50,000 nt of DNA from Legionellaceae bacterium. GTDB taxonomy: Bacteria > Pseudomonadota > Gammaproteobacteria > Legionellales > Legionellaceae. Positions 18,198 to 27,724 of this stretch are shown in pieces. Within the stretch, counting starts at the first letter, position 1, and every line of letters starts with the position of its first letter. The translations under genes were made by a program, and so were the position numbers. Location of the stretch: the NCBI GenBank assembly GCA_029213075.1, contig JARGPO010000044.1, forward strand, positions 1 through 50,000, written 5' to 3'. The notes below the pieces were generated by a model that was given only the letters and a program-made list of their open reading frames with translations, ran no database searches and had not been told where the DNA came from.

Positions 18198-20135
18198 ATG
18201 GCAGCAATAATCGGAATCGATTTAGGTACAACAAATTCTTGTGTAGCAGTTATGGAAGGTGGAAAACCACGTGTTATCGAAAATCACGAAGGTCAACGCA
18301 CAACCCCATCCATCGTTGCTTTTACAAATGATGATGAAATTCTTGTTGGACAATCAGCAAAGCGTCAAGCAGTTACAAACCCTGATAATACTCTCTACGC
18401 AATCAAACGACTAATTGGTCGTAAATTTGATGACGCGGTTGTTAAAAAAGATATTAAAATGGTTCCGTATAAGATTGTAAAAGCTGATAATGGCGATGCA
18501 TGGGTTCGAGTTAATAAAGAAGATAAAGCTCCACCACAAATTTCTGCAGAAGTATTACGTAAAATGAAGAAAACAGCAGAAGATTATTTAGGTACAAATG
18601 TTACAGAAGCTGTAATTACTGTTCCAGCTTACTTTAACGACTCTCAGCGTCAAGCAACTAAAGATGCTGGTAAAATTGCAGGGCTTGATGTTAAGAGAAT
18701 CATCAATGAACCAACTGCAGCTGCTTTGGCATACGGAATGGATAAGAAAAGAGGTGATTCTGTAGTTGCTGTATTCGATTTAGGTGGTGGTACGTTTGAT
18801 ATCTCTATTATCGAAATAGCAGAGGTAGATGGTGAGCATCAGTTTGAAGTATTGGCTACTAATGGTGATACATTCTTAGGTGGTGAAGATTTTGATTTAT
18901 CCTTAATTGAATATCTAGTTGCTGAGTTCAAAAAAGACTCAGGAATCGATTTACATAGCGACCCATTAGCTCTTCAACGCTTGAAAGAAGCAGCTGAAAA
19001 GGCAAAAATTGAGTTATCTTCCTCTCAGCAAACGGATGTTAATCTACCATACATCACAGCTGATAGTTCAGGACCTAAACATTTAAACATTAAGCTAACT
19101 AGAGCTAAACTAGAATCTTTAGTTGAGAAACTAGTTGAAAGAACTATCCCGCCACTAAAAACAGCGTTAAAAGATGCAGGATTAACTGTTTCTAAAATTG
19201 ATGAAGTTATTATGGTTGGTGGTCAAACACGTATGCCTTTGGTACAAAAGAAGGTTGAAGAGTTCTTTGGTAAAGAGCCTCGTAAAGATGTTAACCCTGA
19301 TGAAGCAGTGGCGATTGGTGCATCTATCCAAGCAGCTGTGTTATCTGGTGATGTAAAAGATATCCTTTTATTAGATGTAACACCATTGTCACTAGGAATT
19401 GAGACTTTGGGTGGGGTAATGACAAAGTTAATTGAAAAAAACACTACTATCCCAACTAAGGCTAACCAAGTATTTTCAACAGCAGATGATAGCCAAACAG
19501 CTGTAACCGTGCATGTATTGCAAGGTGAAAGAGAGCAAGCAACAGCAAATAAATCTTTAGGAAGATTTGATCTTTCTGATATTCCACCAGCTCCTCGTGG
19601 TGTTCCGCAAATTGAGGTGACGTTTGATATAGATGCTAATGGTATCTTAAATGTGTCTGCTAAAGATAAAGCAACTGGTAAAGCACAGTCAATCGTAATT
19701 AAAGCATCAAGTGGTCTTAGTGATGAAGAAGTTGCTGAAATGGTAAAAGATGCTCAGTCTCATGCAGATGAAGATAAGAAATTCAAAGAATTAGTTGATG
19801 TTCGTAACCAGGCAGATGGCTTGATTCATAGCTCTGAAAAATCTTTGAAGGATTTAGAAGGTGAGATGGATGAAGGTGAGAAAACTGGCATAGAATCAGC
19901 TATTACTGAATTAAAAGAAGCTTTGAAAGGAAGTGATAAAGCAGAAATAGAAGATAAAATTGCAACTCTAACGACTGCTTCATCTAAAATGGCTGAAAAA
20001 GTGTATGCTAAAAAAGCTGCAGAAGGACAACCAGAAACAGAGCAAAATGCTGAAGCAAGTTCTGAGGAAGAAGCTAAATCAGATGAAGGCGTCGTTGATG
20101 CTGAATTTGAAGAGGTTGATGATGAGAAGAAATAA
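18198..20135 (+). CDS. dnaK: Chaperone DnaK (Hsp70)
   Basis: The central ATP-dependent chaperone. I start it at the ATG at 18198 (645 residues, [17 protein letters not shown]), which is well spaced from a GGAG site; a GTG nine bases earlier is in frame but unlikely. The actin-like ATPase domain shows [25 protein letters not shown] and the [12 protein letters not shown] signature. The linker [13 protein letters not shown] leads to the substrate domain, then a helical lid and an acidic C-terminal tail ending EEVDDEKK. It lies 80 bases after grpE and 52 bases before dnaJ. Confidence 0.98.
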   Translation: MAAIIGIDLGTTNSCVAVMEGGKPRVIENHEGQRTTPSIVAFTNDDEILVGQSAKRQAVTNPDNTLYAIKRLIGRKFDDAVVKKDIKMVPYKIVKADNGDAWVRVNKEDKAPPQISAEVLRKMKKTAEDYLGTNVTEAVITVPAYFNDSQRQATKDAGKIAGLDVKRIINEPTAAALAYGMDKKRGDSVVAVFDLGGGTFDISIIEIAEVDGEHQFEVLATNGDTFLGGEDFDLSLIEYLVAEFKKDSGIDLHSDPLALQRLKEAAEKAKIELSSSQQTDVNLPYITADSSGPKHLNIKLTRAKLESLVEKLVERTIPPLKTALKDAGLTVSKIDEVIMVGGQTRMPLVQKKVEEFFGKEPRKDVNPDEAVAIGASIQAAVLSGDVKDILLLDVTPLSLGIETLGGVMTKLIEKNTTIPTKANQVFSTADDSQTAVTVHVLQGEREQATANKSLGRFDLSDIPPAPRGVPQIEVTFDIDANGILNVSAKDKATGKAQSIVIKASSGLSDEEVAEMVKDAQSHADEDKKFKELVDVRNQADGLIHSSEKSLKDLEGEMDEGEKTGIESAITELKEALKGSDKAEIEDKIATLTTASSKMAEKVYAKKAAEGQPETEQNAEASSEEEAKSDEGVVDAEFEEVDDEKK

Positions 20136-20187
20136 TCTCTTTTAGAGGTTATTTCTTTCTTAACTATTTTAATGATGTGAGTATTTA

Positions 20188-21330
20188 ATGTCCCAGCACG
20201 ATTATTATGAACTTCTTGGCTTACAGCGTGGTGCCGATGAAGGTGAGATTAAAAAAGCGTATCGCAAATTAGCGATGAAGTATCATCCAGATAGAAATTC
20301 TGGAGATGGTGAAGCAGAAGAAAAATTCAAAGAAATTCAGAAAGCTTACGCAGTTTTGTCTGACAGTGAAAAACGGTCTGCCTATGATCAGTTTGGTCAT
20401 GCTGGAGTTGATGGTTCGATGGGTGGTGGGCCTGGTGGTTTTGGCGGCTTCGGTGGATTTGGTGACGTTTTTGGTGATATCTTTGAGAATATTTTCTCTC
20501 AAGGTCAAGGCCAAGGACATCATCAGTCCCGAGCACAACGTGGTTCCGACTTGCAATATAATCTTCAGTTATCTCTTGAAGAAGCAGCTCTTGGTAAGCA
20601 AGTTGAAATTACAGTACCAAGACATGCTGCTTGTACTTCTTGCGATTCGACCGGAGCCAAAAAAGGAAGCAAGCCAAAGAACTGTGAAACATGTAACGGT
20701 GTTGGCCAAGTTCGAATCCAGCAAGGTTTTTTCTCAATACAGCAAACTTGTCCTACCTGTAGTGGTGCTGGACAAACGATAAGTGATCCTTGTAATTCAT
20801 GCCATGGTGAAGGAAGAGTTCGTGAGAGTAAAAAACTGACGGTTAAGATTCCACCTGGTGTAGATAATAATGATCGTGTCAGGCTCAATGGTGAAGGTGA
20901 GGCTGGTATATTTGGTGGTGGCCCAGGTGATTTGTTTGTACAAGTTAGTCTAAAGCCGCACTCAATTTTTACTCGTCAAGATAGCGACCTATTGTGTGAG
21001 GTGCCAATAAGCTTTATAGTTGCCGCTATAGGTGGATCTATCGAGGTGCCGACCCTTGAGGGGCGTGTAACCCTGAAAATTCCAGCAGAAACTCAAACTG
21101 GCAAAAGCTTTAGGATGCGCGGTAAAGGCATTAAGTCAGTACGTAGTAGTGCTAAAGGTGATTTGTTGTGTAAAGTTGTTGTTGAAACACCAATTAATCT
21201 TACTAAAGAGCAAAAAGAATTCTTAGAAAAATTTCAAGAATCTCTTAAAAATAGCAAGCAAAGACATTCGCCAAAGACAAGCTCTTGGTTTGATGGAGTG
21301 AAGAAATTCTTTGAGGATATGAAGTTTTAA
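20188..21330 (+). CDS. dnaJ: Chaperone DnaJ (Hsp40)
   Basis: Co-chaperone that delivers substrates to DnaK and stimulates its ATPase. 380 residues. The J domain (about 4-70) contains the HPD motif in KYHPDRNSG; a Gly/Phe-rich linker (about 78-110) follows. Four zinc-binding repeats come next: [24 protein letters not shown] and CNSCHGEG. The C-terminal substrate-binding domains are complete. It follows dnaK and ends just before a strong terminator, closing the heat-shock unit. Confidence 0.98.
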   Translation: MSQHDYYELLGLQRGADEGEIKKAYRKLAMKYHPDRNSGDGEAEEKFKEIQKAYAVLSDSEKRSAYDQFGHAGVDGSMGGGPGGFGGFGGFGDVFGDIFENIFSQGQGQGHHQSRAQRGSDLQYNLQLSLEEAALGKQVEITVPRHAACTSCDSTGAKKGSKPKNCETCNGVGQVRIQQGFFSIQQTCPTCSGAGQTISDPCNSCHGEGRVRESKKLTVKIPPGVDNNDRVRLNGEGEAGIFGGGPGDLFVQVSLKPHSIFTRQDSDLLCEVPISFIVAAIGGSIEVPTLEGRVTLKIPAETQTGKSFRMRGKGIKSVRSSAKGDLLCKVVVETPINLTKEQKEFLEKFQESLKNSKQRHSPKTSSWFDGVKKFFEDMKF

Positions 21331-21337
21331 ATTAGAT

Positions 21338-21376
21338 AAAAAGCCATCACTTGTATGATAGTTTTGATGGCTTTTT
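21338..21376 (+). terminator. Rho-independent terminator after dnaJ
   Basis: AAAAAGCCATCA (21338-21349) and TGATGGCTTTTT (21365-21376) form a 12-bp stem with a 15-base loop and a T-run on the plus strand, 7 bases after the dnaJ stop codon. It separates the heat-shock cluster from carA. Confidence 0.9.
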
Positions 21377-21402
21377 ACTCTTGTAGGTTTATGGAGGTGT
21401 AA

Positions 21403-22533
21403 ATGCAAAACCAACCAGCTATTTTGGTGCTTGCGGATGGAACTGTATTTCGAGGAACATCTATTGGTGCATTGGGAGATGGTGTTGGTGAGTTGGTTTT
21501 TAATACCTCTATGTCTGGTTATCAAGAAATGTTGACAGACCCATCTTACGCCAAGCAAATTATCACCTTAACAACAGCACATGTTGGTAACACCGGTTGT
21601 AATAATGACGACATGGAATCAACAAGAGTGTGGGCAAAGGGACTTGTTGTTAGGCATAGTTCAATTTTAGCTAGCAATTATCAAAAAACTCAAAACTTAT
21701 CTGACTTTTTAAAGCGTAATAATACTGTTGCTATTGCTGATATTGACACTAGAGCTTTAACCCACAGACTTCGTGATAAAGGTTCTATTAGTGCTTGTAT
21801 TAGTACTAATGTTGAAGATATTGAAAAATGTAAGGCATTAGCCGAGTCCTTTTCTGGTCTAGTAGGACTTGATTTGGCCAAGGAAGTTTCAAGGCCATTA
21901 GTTGAGCGCTGGCATGAGGGCAGAGGTCCATGGGGGCGTTCATCTAAGCCTTTACATTTGCATGTAGTAGTATATGACTTTGGTGTAAAGCATAGCATTC
22001 TTCGTATTTTACATGATCTCGGTTGTCATATAACGATTGTACCAGCTAAAACTCCATTTCAAGAAGTTTTAAACATGCAACCAGACGGAATCTTCTTGTC
22101 AAATGGCCCAGGCGACCCACAGGCTTCTGATTATGCAATTTCAGCGACAAAAGAGTTTCTAAAAGTAAATATACCTATTTTTGGAATTTGTTTAGGTTTT
22201 CAAATTTTAGCTTTAGCTTGCGGTGCAAATACATCTAAAATGAAATTTGGGCATCATGGAGCAAATCATCCTGTAGTTGAAGTAGGCGGTTCGGGTCGAG
22301 TCTATATAACCAGTCAAAATCATGGCTTTTCTGTAGATGAAGATACCCTGCCTAATAATTTGCAAATTTCTTATAGGTCCTTGTTTGATCGTAGTTTGCA
22401 AGGTATTATTCATAAAGAACGACCAGCGCTAGGTTTTCAAGGTCATCCTGAAGCTAGCCCAGGACCACATGATATTGAAATAATATTCAATCAATTTATT
22501 AAACTTATGATGGAGTATAAGGACAGTGAGTAA
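21403..22533 (+). CDS. carA: Carbamoyl-phosphate synthase small subunit (glutaminase)
   Basis: Supplies ammonia from glutamine for carbamoyl phosphate, used for pyrimidines and arginine. 376 residues. The N-terminal CarA domain contains [18 protein letters not shown]. The C-terminal class I glutamine amidotransferase has the catalytic Cys in FGICLGFQ and the His-Glu pair in [10 protein letters not shown]. The usual GHQ after the Cys motif reads GFQ here, but the triad itself is intact. The start follows a GGAGG site. The large subunit gene carB, normally next, is not here: carA overlaps metK by 8 bases instead. Confidence 0.96.
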   Translation: MQNQPAILVLADGTVFRGTSIGALGDGVGELVFNTSMSGYQEMLTDPSYAKQIITLTTAHVGNTGCNNDDMESTRVWAKGLVVRHSSILASNYQKTQNLSDFLKRNNTVAIADIDTRALTHRLRDKGSISACISTNVEDIEKCKALAESFSGLVGLDLAKEVSRPLVERWHEGRGPWGRSSKPLHLHVVVYDFGVKHSILRILHDLGCHITIVPAKTPFQEVLNMQPDGIFLSNGPGDPQASDYAISATKEFLKVNIPIFGICLGFQILALACGANTSKMKFGHHGANHPVVEVGGSGRVYITSQNHGFSVDEDTLPNNLQISYRSLFDRSLQGIIHKERPALGFQGHPEASPGPHDIEIIFNQFIKLMMEYKDSE

Positions 22534-23707
22534 ATATAATGTTTTCACCTCTGAATCAGTAACAGAAGGTCATCCAGATAAAATTGCCGATCAAATATCA
22601 GATGCAATTTTAGATGAAATATTAGCACAAGATCCGCACTCGCGTGTTGCTTGTGAGACGTTTGTAAAAACGGGTATGGTCTTAGTTGGCGGCGAAATTT
22701 CAACCAAAGCATGGGTTGATGTTGAAGATATCGCTCGTAGTGTTATTAAAGATATTGGCTATAATAGCTCAGATATGGGGTTTGACTGGGAGTCATGCGC
22801 TGTTTTGTTAGCTATTGGTAAGCAATCTGTTGATATAGCTCAGGGAGTTGATAACCAAACAACTAAAAAATTAGGTGCGGGAGATCAAGGCATGATGTTT
22901 GGCTTTGCTTCTCGCGAAACTGATGTTTATATGCCGGCTCCTATTGCCTATGCGCATAGACTAGTTGAAAAGCAAGCACAGCTCCGTAAAGATGGCACTC
23001 TACCTTGGTTGCGACCAGATGGTAAGTCACAAATTACTATGCGCTATCAAAATGGTAAGCCCGTTTCTGTGGATACTATTGTATTTTCTACTCAGCACTC
23101 TGAAGTTGTTACGCAAGCAGAGATTGAGCGTGCTGTTCGTGAGGAGATTATCAAGCAAGTAATCCCCGAAGAATGGTTAACTAAAGATACGCGATATATT
23201 ATTAATCCTACTGGTAGATTTGTTATTGGTGGACCTCTAGGTGACTGTGGTCTAACTGGGCGTAAAATAATAGTTGATACATATGGCGGTATGGCAAGAC
23301 ATGGCGGAGGATGTTTCTCTGGTAAGGATCCATCTAAGGTAGATCGCTCAGCAGCTTATGCAGGAAGACATGTTGCAAAAAACATTGTTGCAGCAGGCAT
23401 AGCAGATAAATGTGAAATTCAAGTGTCTTATGCTATTGGTGTACATGAGCCAACATCTATTCACGTTGAAACTTTTGGTACTGGTAATATCAGCGATGAA
23501 GCGATTGTAAGATTAGTTAAAGAAAACTTTGATTTAACTCCGCAAGGAATTATTGATCATCATCAATTGCTAAGACCAATTTACAGAGAAACAGCTTCTT
23601 ATGGACATTTTGGTCGTGATAGTTTCCCATGGGAAAGATTAGACAAAGTTGCTCAACTACAAAAAGCAGTTTCGGTTTCAATTTCAGAAAAGGAAGGCGT
23701 ATGTTAG
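22526..23707 (+). CDS. metK: S-adenosylmethionine synthetase
   Basis: Makes S-adenosylmethionine from methionine and ATP. 393 residues, starting with GTG inside the carA end (8-base overlap). The N-terminal [14 protein letters not shown] binds ATP. The [12 protein letters not shown] hexapeptide region and the glycine-rich [15 protein letters not shown] loop are present, as is the domain order of the family. The first residues of ahcY overlap its stop. metK and ahcY make and recycle the methyl-cycle intermediates, so their coupling is functional. No SAM riboswitch is possible in the 8-base overlap. Confidence 0.97.
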   Translation: MSKYNVFTSESVTEGHPDKIADQISDAILDEILAQDPHSRVACETFVKTGMVLVGGEISTKAWVDVEDIARSVIKDIGYNSSDMGFDWESCAVLLAIGKQSVDIAQGVDNQTTKKLGAGDQGMMFGFASRETDVYMPAPIAYAHRLVEKQAQLRKDGTLPWLRPDGKSQITMRYQNGKPVSVDTIVFSTQHSEVVTQAEIERAVREEIIKQVIPEEWLTKDTRYIINPTGRFVIGGPLGDCGLTGRKIIVDTYGGMARHGGGCFSGKDPSKVDRSAAYAGRHVAKNIVAAGIADKCEIQVSYAIGVHEPTSIHVETFGTGNISDEAIVRLVKENFDLTPQGIIDHHQLLRPIYRETASYGHFGRDSFPWERLDKVAQLQKAVSVSISEKEGVC

Positions 23708-25014
23708 TTATGAAAGACACATCAACAACAGAAGATTATAAAGTAGCTGATATTGCATTGGCTGCGTGGGGACGCAAAGAGATTACTATTGCTGAGACTG
23801 AAATGCCAGGACTTATGGCATTACGAGCAGAGTTTGGTGGTCAAAAGCCTCTAAAAGGCGCACGTATAGCCGGCTGCCTACATATGACTATTCAAACTGC
23901 GGTTTTGATAGAAACATTAACTAACTTAGGTGCTGAAGTTCGTTGGTCATCATGCAATATATTTTCAACACAAGATCATGCAGCTGCAGCTATGGCTGAA
24001 GCTGGAATTCCTGTATTTGCATGGAAAGGCGAAACAGATAGTGAATATGAGTGGTGCGTTGAGCAAACTATTCAAGGTCCTAATGGTTGGGTTCCAAATT
24101 TAATTTTGGATGATGGTGGTGATTTAACTAAGATGATCCATGATAATCACCCTGAAATTTTAAAAGGTATTAAAGGCGTTTCTGAAGAAACTACTACAGG
24201 TGTTGCACGTCTTTATGAAATGGCTAAAAAAGGTCAACTACATACACCAGCTATAAATGTTAATGATTCAGTAACCAAGTCTAAATTTGATAATTTATAT
24301 GGGTGTCGCGAGTCATTATTAGATGGAATTAAACGAGCAACTGACGTCATGATTGCTGGCAAAATAGCGGTTATCATTGGCTTTGGAGATGTAGGTAAAG
24401 GTTGTGCGCAAGCATTACGTGGCCAAGGAGCTACTGTATATATAGCTGAAATAGATCCAATCTGTGCACTACAGGCATCGATGGAAGGTTATCGTGTTGT
24501 TACTTTAGATGATGTTGCAGATACTGCTGATATTATTGTAACAGCAACTGGTAATTTCCATGTTGTCTCTCATGAGCATATGTTGAAAATGAAGAATCAG
24601 GCGATCTTATGTAATATAGGGCATTTTGATTCTGAAATTGATATTGAAAGTATGCGTCAATATGAGTGGGAAAATATTAAGCCACAAGTAGATCACGTTA
24701 TACTTCCTGATGGCCGAAGGATTATAGTTTTAGCTGAGGGTAGATTGGTGAATTTAGGTTGTGCTACTGGTCATCCTAGTTTTGTTATGTCTGCATCATT
24801 TACTAACCAAGTACTTGCTCAAATAGAGTTATATCTAAATTCTAGTAATTATGAGAATAAAGTATATGTCTTGCCAAAAAGTTTAGATGAAAAGGTAGCC
24901 AGACTTCATTTAGGAAGAATTGGTGCCAAGTTAACTAAGCTAACACCTAAGCAAGCTGAGTATATTGGTATTAATGTTGACGGTCCATATAAGCCTGAGC
25001 ATTATCGCTACTAA
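23701..25014 (+). CDS. ahcY: Adenosylhomocysteinase
   Basis: Splits S-adenosylhomocysteine to homocysteine and adenosine, relieving inhibition of methyltransferases. I start it at the ATG at 23701, where AAGGA lies six bases upstream (437 residues); a frame from 23629 would run deep into metK. The substrate region contains [16 protein letters not shown] and [17 protein letters not shown] binding is seen in [18 protein letters not shown], and the C-terminus ends KPEHYRY, the conserved family tail. It closes the carA-metK-ahcY run and is followed by a terminator. Confidence 0.97.
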   Translation: MLVMKDTSTTEDYKVADIALAAWGRKEITIAETEMPGLMALRAEFGGQKPLKGARIAGCLHMTIQTAVLIETLTNLGAEVRWSSCNIFSTQDHAAAAMAEAGIPVFAWKGETDSEYEWCVEQTIQGPNGWVPNLILDDGGDLTKMIHDNHPEILKGIKGVSEETTTGVARLYEMAKKGQLHTPAINVNDSVTKSKFDNLYGCRESLLDGIKRATDVMIAGKIAVIIGFGDVGKGCAQALRGQGATVYIAEIDPICALQASMEGYRVVTLDDVADTADIIVTATGNFHVVSHEHMLKMKNQAILCNIGHFDSEIDIESMRQYEWENIKPQVDHVILPDGRRIIVLAEGRLVNLGCATGHPSFVMSASFTNQVLAQIELYLNSSNYENKVYVLPKSLDEKVARLHLGRIGAKLTKLTPKQAEYIGINVDGPYKPEHYRY

Positions 25015-25043
25015 GATAGAGCTTAAATGTAATCGTTTCTAAG

Positions 25044-25079
25044 AAACCCAGGGCTAGATTTATAGCACTGGGTTTTTTT
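25044..25079 (+). terminator. Rho-independent terminator after ahcY
   Basis: AAACCCAG (25044-25051) pairs with CTGGGTTT, followed by a run of T (to 25079). The stem-loop lies 30 bases after the ahcY stop codon. Confidence 0.85.
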
Positions 25080-25090
25080 ATATACAGGGC

Positions 25091-25249
25091 AAACGCATTA
25101 TCTTATGCTGTAAATTCAACTCAAATGTTGTCATTGCGAGCATCTCCAAGCAAACTAGATTGGTGTTTTAATGAGGAATCGATCTGGGTTTGCGATGCTC
25201 GCAATGATAAGTTATTCAGTGAATAAGTGTTCAAAATTAAGATGCGTTC
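25091..25249. repeat. Palindromic element with TCATTGCGAGC core arms
   Basis: A nearly palindromic stretch of about 160 bases. The inner arms are TCATTGCGAGCATC (25131-25144) and GATGCTCGCAATGA (25194-25207), a perfect 14-bp match. Outer arms AACGCAT (25092-25098) and ATGCGTT (25242-25248) also pair, with imperfect similarity in between. The TCATTGCGAG core is seen in dispersed palindromic repeats of several intracellular and environmental proteobacteria. It is unrelated to the GTTGACAATT element that starts 116 bases further on. No coding capacity. Confidence 0.7.
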
Positions 25250-25364
25250 ACCTTGCCGCTTTGCGGTTTGGTAGTTTTTATTGGTTTATATTTGTTAAAT
25301 TATAATTTTGCATAATATAGATAGTTCTCCTCGTCAAATAGTAAAACTTACTCTATATTTAATA

Positions 25365-25525
25365 GGGGCTGTTGACAATTGGGTGCGCGAGTCAAAAATC
25401 AGGCTAATTTAGCACAAATTTTAACTTGAGTGAGGCGAATAGCCAGCTCTATTTAACGAACTCAAGCTGAAATTTGGGCTAAATCAGCATGTTTTTTGGC
25501 CGTAGCTCCAATTGTCAACAGACCC
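25365..25525. mobile_element. Full copy of a ~160-bp palindromic MITE-like element with TA flanks
   Basis: The terminal inverted repeats read GGGGCTGTTGACAATTGG and, at the other end, CCAATTGTCAACAGACCC. The whole 161 bases are almost palindromic, with inner arms CAAATTTTAACTTGAGT and ACTCAAGCTGAAATTTG around a centre AATAGCCAGCTCTATT. TA stands directly outside both ends, the pattern left by IS630/Tc1-mariner-type transposition. It has no open reading frame of its own, so it would depend on a transposase elsewhere. It ends 20 bases before the ATG of the cysteine-rich secreted protein. Confidence 0.8.
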
Positions 25526-25545
25526 TATTATTGTAAGGAGGAGTT

Positions 25546-25848
25546 ATGAGAAGAAAAAATTTCTTTAGTGTTGCCTTTTTTTTATGTGCTTTGCCTATTA
25601 GTTTAAATGCACAAAATTGCTCTAAAAGCGCAGACTGTGATGACTGGGTTAAGGATCATTGCGCTTGTGGTGTTGGGCCTCTTTGTGGTGAAATGAATTG
25701 GAGCACTAATCAAGGAAGTTGTAAGTGCGACGGTGAATATGGCGATCAGCACAATTGTAATTCATCAGATAATGTTATTATTTTTGATTCTGATGATGGT
25801 GTTGTTCCTCCCAGAATGAGAGCTGGTCCAAGAGGTCGACGCTGGTGA
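25546..25848 (+). CDS. Small secreted cysteine-rich hypothetical protein
   Basis: I do not recognise the family. 100 residues with a clear signal peptide (basic MRRK, hydrophobic stretch 6-20, likely cleavage after Ala22). The mature part has eight cysteines (25, 31, 39, 41, 47, 59, 61, 71), enough for four disulfides, spaced like a compact knot. The tail contains acidic DSDDG and then a basic RAGPRGRRW end. The GGAGG ribosome binding site is excellent and 6 bases from the ATG. It lies between a palindromic MITE and a 20-bp tandem array, in an otherwise gene-poor stretch. Periplasmic or type II-secreted location is expected; function is unknown. Confidence 0.7.
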   Translation: MRRKNFFSVAFFLCALPISLNAQNCSKSADCDDWVKDHCACGVGPLCGEMNWSTNQGSCKCDGEYGDQHNCNSSDNVIIFDSDDGVVPPRMRAGPRGRRW

Positions 25849-25900
25849 GTAATGAACCACCTAATTAAATTTAATTAAAAAATGATGCTGCCCCCTTTAC

Positions 25901-26180
25901 TTGCTTGGCCCGACTTGCTCCTGCTTGGCCCGTCCTATTCCTGCTTGGCCCGTCCTATTCCTGCTTTTCCCGTCCTATTCCTGCTTGTCCCGTCCTATTC
26001 CTGCTTGTCCAGTCCTATTCCTGCTTGTCCCGTCCTATTCCTGCTTGTCCCGTCCTATTCCTACTTAGCCAGTCCTATTCCTGCTTAGCCAGTCCTATTC
26101 CTGCTTGGCCCGTCCTATTCCTACTTAGCCCGTCCTATTCCTACTTAGCCCGTCCTATTCCTACTTAGCCCGACTTGTTC
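25901..26180 (+). repeat. Tandem array of a 20-bp unit, about 14 copies
   Basis: The unit CTGCTTGGCCCGTCCTATTC repeats head to tail with no spacers. Twelve full units lie in register from 25921 to 26160, with variants TTGGCC, TTGTCC, TTTTCC and TTAGCC and a CTGC/CTAC switch. A degenerate unit at each end carries CGACTTGCTC or CGACTTGTTC instead of CGTCCTATTC. Variants are clustered (TTGTCC in the middle, CTACTTAGCC at the right), suggesting stepwise duplication. The period is not a multiple of three, and the apparent frames through it have no plausible start or composition, so I treat it as non-coding. Confidence 0.9.
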
Positions 26181-26185
26181 GGGCT
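26167..26185. repeat. Perfect hairpin at the right edge of the tandem array
   Basis: AGCCCGA, a 5-base loop CTTGT, and TCGGGCT. The left arm is the last tandem unit's AGCCCGACTTG. No T-run follows, so it is not a clear terminator. The similarity to the degenerate left-edge unit (GGCCCGACTTGCTC) suggests that the array grew out of such a hairpin sequence. Confidence 0.5.
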
Positions 26186-26307
26186 ATCTACACAAGAATA
26201 AATATATGCAAATAAATCACACTAAAAAGATTCTGGGTCAGAATCATAATCTTGAAAGTTGGACTTTTGTTTGGGGCTAACTGTTACCTAATATTGAGGT
26301 AACTAAG

Positions 26308-26745
26308 TTAGGGGTTACTTTGCTTGTGTTGATCCTTTTCTGATAAACACGGATACTGCTTCTTGATACCAATTAGAGCCACTTGTGAAACAGTCATGCT
26401 GTTTTTATCACTAAGTTGGCTTGAGACATCATTGTATGTTTGTTGAATTAACTCGTTTAGCATGACGCTATTTAGTGTCACACTTGTTGGTAGGCAAAAC
26501 ATAGGCATACCTTTTTTAGTGGCATTCTCATTTGTAAGAGTTAGACTCTCGCCGATACTTTCACTAGTTAGAAGTAATATGTTTCTAGCTGATCTAGCCC
26601 AAGCCTGCGACTCAGGGTCGGCTTTCATTTCCATTTGCGGTATATTATTGACGATATTCATGTAATGTTCGATTGTATCTGCGGCTGCAGACGCTGTTAT
26701 AAATGCAATACAAATAGCTACTATTTTCGATGTAAGTTTGTACAT
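26308..26745 (-). CDS. Periplasmic protein with Rap1a/Tai-like domain
   Basis: 145 residues with a signal peptide (about 1-21, cleavage near SAAA). The second half has the pattern of the Rap1a/Tai family: F-C-L-P with Cys84, a helix, a polar stretch, then a helix ending Y-P-C with Cys133, the pair expected to form a disulfide. Named members are immunity proteins against type VI secretion amidase or peptidoglycan toxins, but many single-domain homologues of unknown role exist in bacteria without such systems. No toxin gene is visible next to it. It faces away from the SURF1 cluster. I am fairly sure of the export and the two-cysteine fold, less of the family. Confidence 0.6.
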   Translation of the reverse strand: MYKLTSKIVAICIAFITASAAADTIEHYMNIVNNIPQMEMKADPESQAWARSARNILLLTSESIGESLTLTNENATKKGMPMFCLPTSVTLNSVMLNELIQQTYNDVSSQLSDKNSMTVSQVALIGIKKQYPCLSEKDQHKQSNP

Positions 26746-26758
26746 TCCTTGGTCCTCC

Positions 26759-26962
26759 CTATACCCCGTGTGGGGCTATCCACTGAAATTTAAAAGCAAA
26801 AAACAAAAATATAAATAGTCCTACAGATAGGATAATCCTTACAGTTAAAGATTTAACCGTTCGTTGGGTCTTGCCTTGGTCACGAACTAAATTTATTAAA
26901 CCAAAAGTTAGAGCACCTAAAATAAATAACATAATAATAAATATAATAATTTTAATGAACAT
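26759..26962 (-). CDS. Small twin-transmembrane protein (DUF2909-like)
   Basis: 67 residues with two hydrophobic helices (about 2-24 and 43-63) and a short basic loop with RDQGKTQRTVKSLTVRI between them. This fits the small DUF2909 / 'twin transmembrane' family encoded beside SURF1 and cytochrome c oxidase genes in gammaproteobacteria. Here it is divergent from surf1 with only 39 bases between the two starts, as in that conserved context. Role unknown, probably linked to oxidase assembly. Confidence 0.7.
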   Translation of the reverse strand: MFIKIIIFIIMLFILGALTFGLINLVRDQGKTQRTVKSLTVRIILSVGLFIFLFFAFKFQWIAPHGV

Positions 26963-27001
26963 TTGTTATACTCTCGGCTATTAACCATAAAAGGCAATCT
27001 G

Positions 27002-27724
27002 ATGGCTAGTTTAACTTGTTTTAACTTTTCTTTCACTCCTTCTTGGCGAATGTTTTTGTTAACAATATTTTTTTTGTCAATATTTCTTCGTCTTGGAGTT
27101 TGGCAATTAGAGCGAGCCCATGAAAAACAGCAGATCATTGTGAATTTTAACCAGCAAACAGAACAAAAACCAATTATCTGGGATGGTCAAAGCAAATTAC
27201 CTAATCAGTATCAGTCGTTGAAAATCAGTGGCAAATTTTTGCCAACAGTCTTGTTTCTTGATAACCAGCATCATAATCATCAGTTTGGATACGATGTTTT
27301 GGTACCATTTTTATTAACGGATGGCACAATTGTTATTGTAGATCGTGGCTGGGTGGCGCTTGAAAATAGGGATAGATCTAATCTCCCGTCTATCAATATT
27401 CCAAACATAGAAAGACAGTTGGAGGGCCAAGCTTATTATCCTTCGACTAAAAACTGGTTGCTTGGAGAGCCCTTGGAAAAAATAAATTCTAATACCGCAA
27501 TTATTGAGCTTCAGGATTTGCCTATAATTAGTAAATTTTTGCATAAATCTGTATATCCGTTTATTATTCGCGAAGATAAAAACTCAGTAGGTGGATATGT
27601 GCGGGATTGGTCGATCGTTTCTATGCCGCCATCACGTCATTATGGTTACGCGGTTCAGTGGTTTGCAATATCTTTGGCCGTGTTTATTATCTTTATTGCT
27701 TTAAATATTAAGAAGAAATTATGA
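27002..27724 (+). CDS. SURF1-family cytochrome oxidase assembly protein
   Basis: Inner-membrane protein of 240 residues from the ATG at 27002. It has a membrane helix near each end (about 17-32 and 220-236), with a large periplasmic domain between. Family motifs: LGVWQLERAHEKQ after the first helix, the VIVDRGWVALENRD stretch, and RHYGYAVQWFAI before the last helix. SURF1 proteins help insert heme a into subunit I of aa3-type oxidase. It overlaps the next gene by 4 bases, forming a five-gene run for heme A synthesis and oxidase assembly. An upstream in-frame ATG at 26963 is less likely because it would extend into the divergent promoter region. Confidence 0.93.
   Translation: MASLTCFNFSFTPSWRMFLLTIFFLSIFLRLGVWQLERAHEKQQIIVNFNQQTEQKPIIWDGQSKLPNQYQSLKISGKFLPTVLFLDNQHHNHQFGYDVLVPFLLTDGTIVIVDRGWVALENRDRSNLPSINIPNIERQLEGQAYYPSTKNWLLGEPLEKINSNTAIIELQDLPIISKFLHKSVYPFIIREDKNSVGGYVRDWSIVSMPPSRHYGYAVQWFAISLAVFIIFIALNIKKKL

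Noticed and set aside
22195..22203. CarA GFQ in place of GHQ as loss of activity
   Set aside because: The catalytic Cys and the His-Glu pair are all present; the changed residue is not part of the triad.
25882..26168. Two hydrophobic open frames through the tandem array
   Set aside because: They result from a stop-poor 20-bp repeat read in shifting frames, with no good ribosome binding site and low-complexity products.
25901..26180. CRISPR array
   Set aside because: Units are contiguous with no spacers, and no cas genes are in the window.
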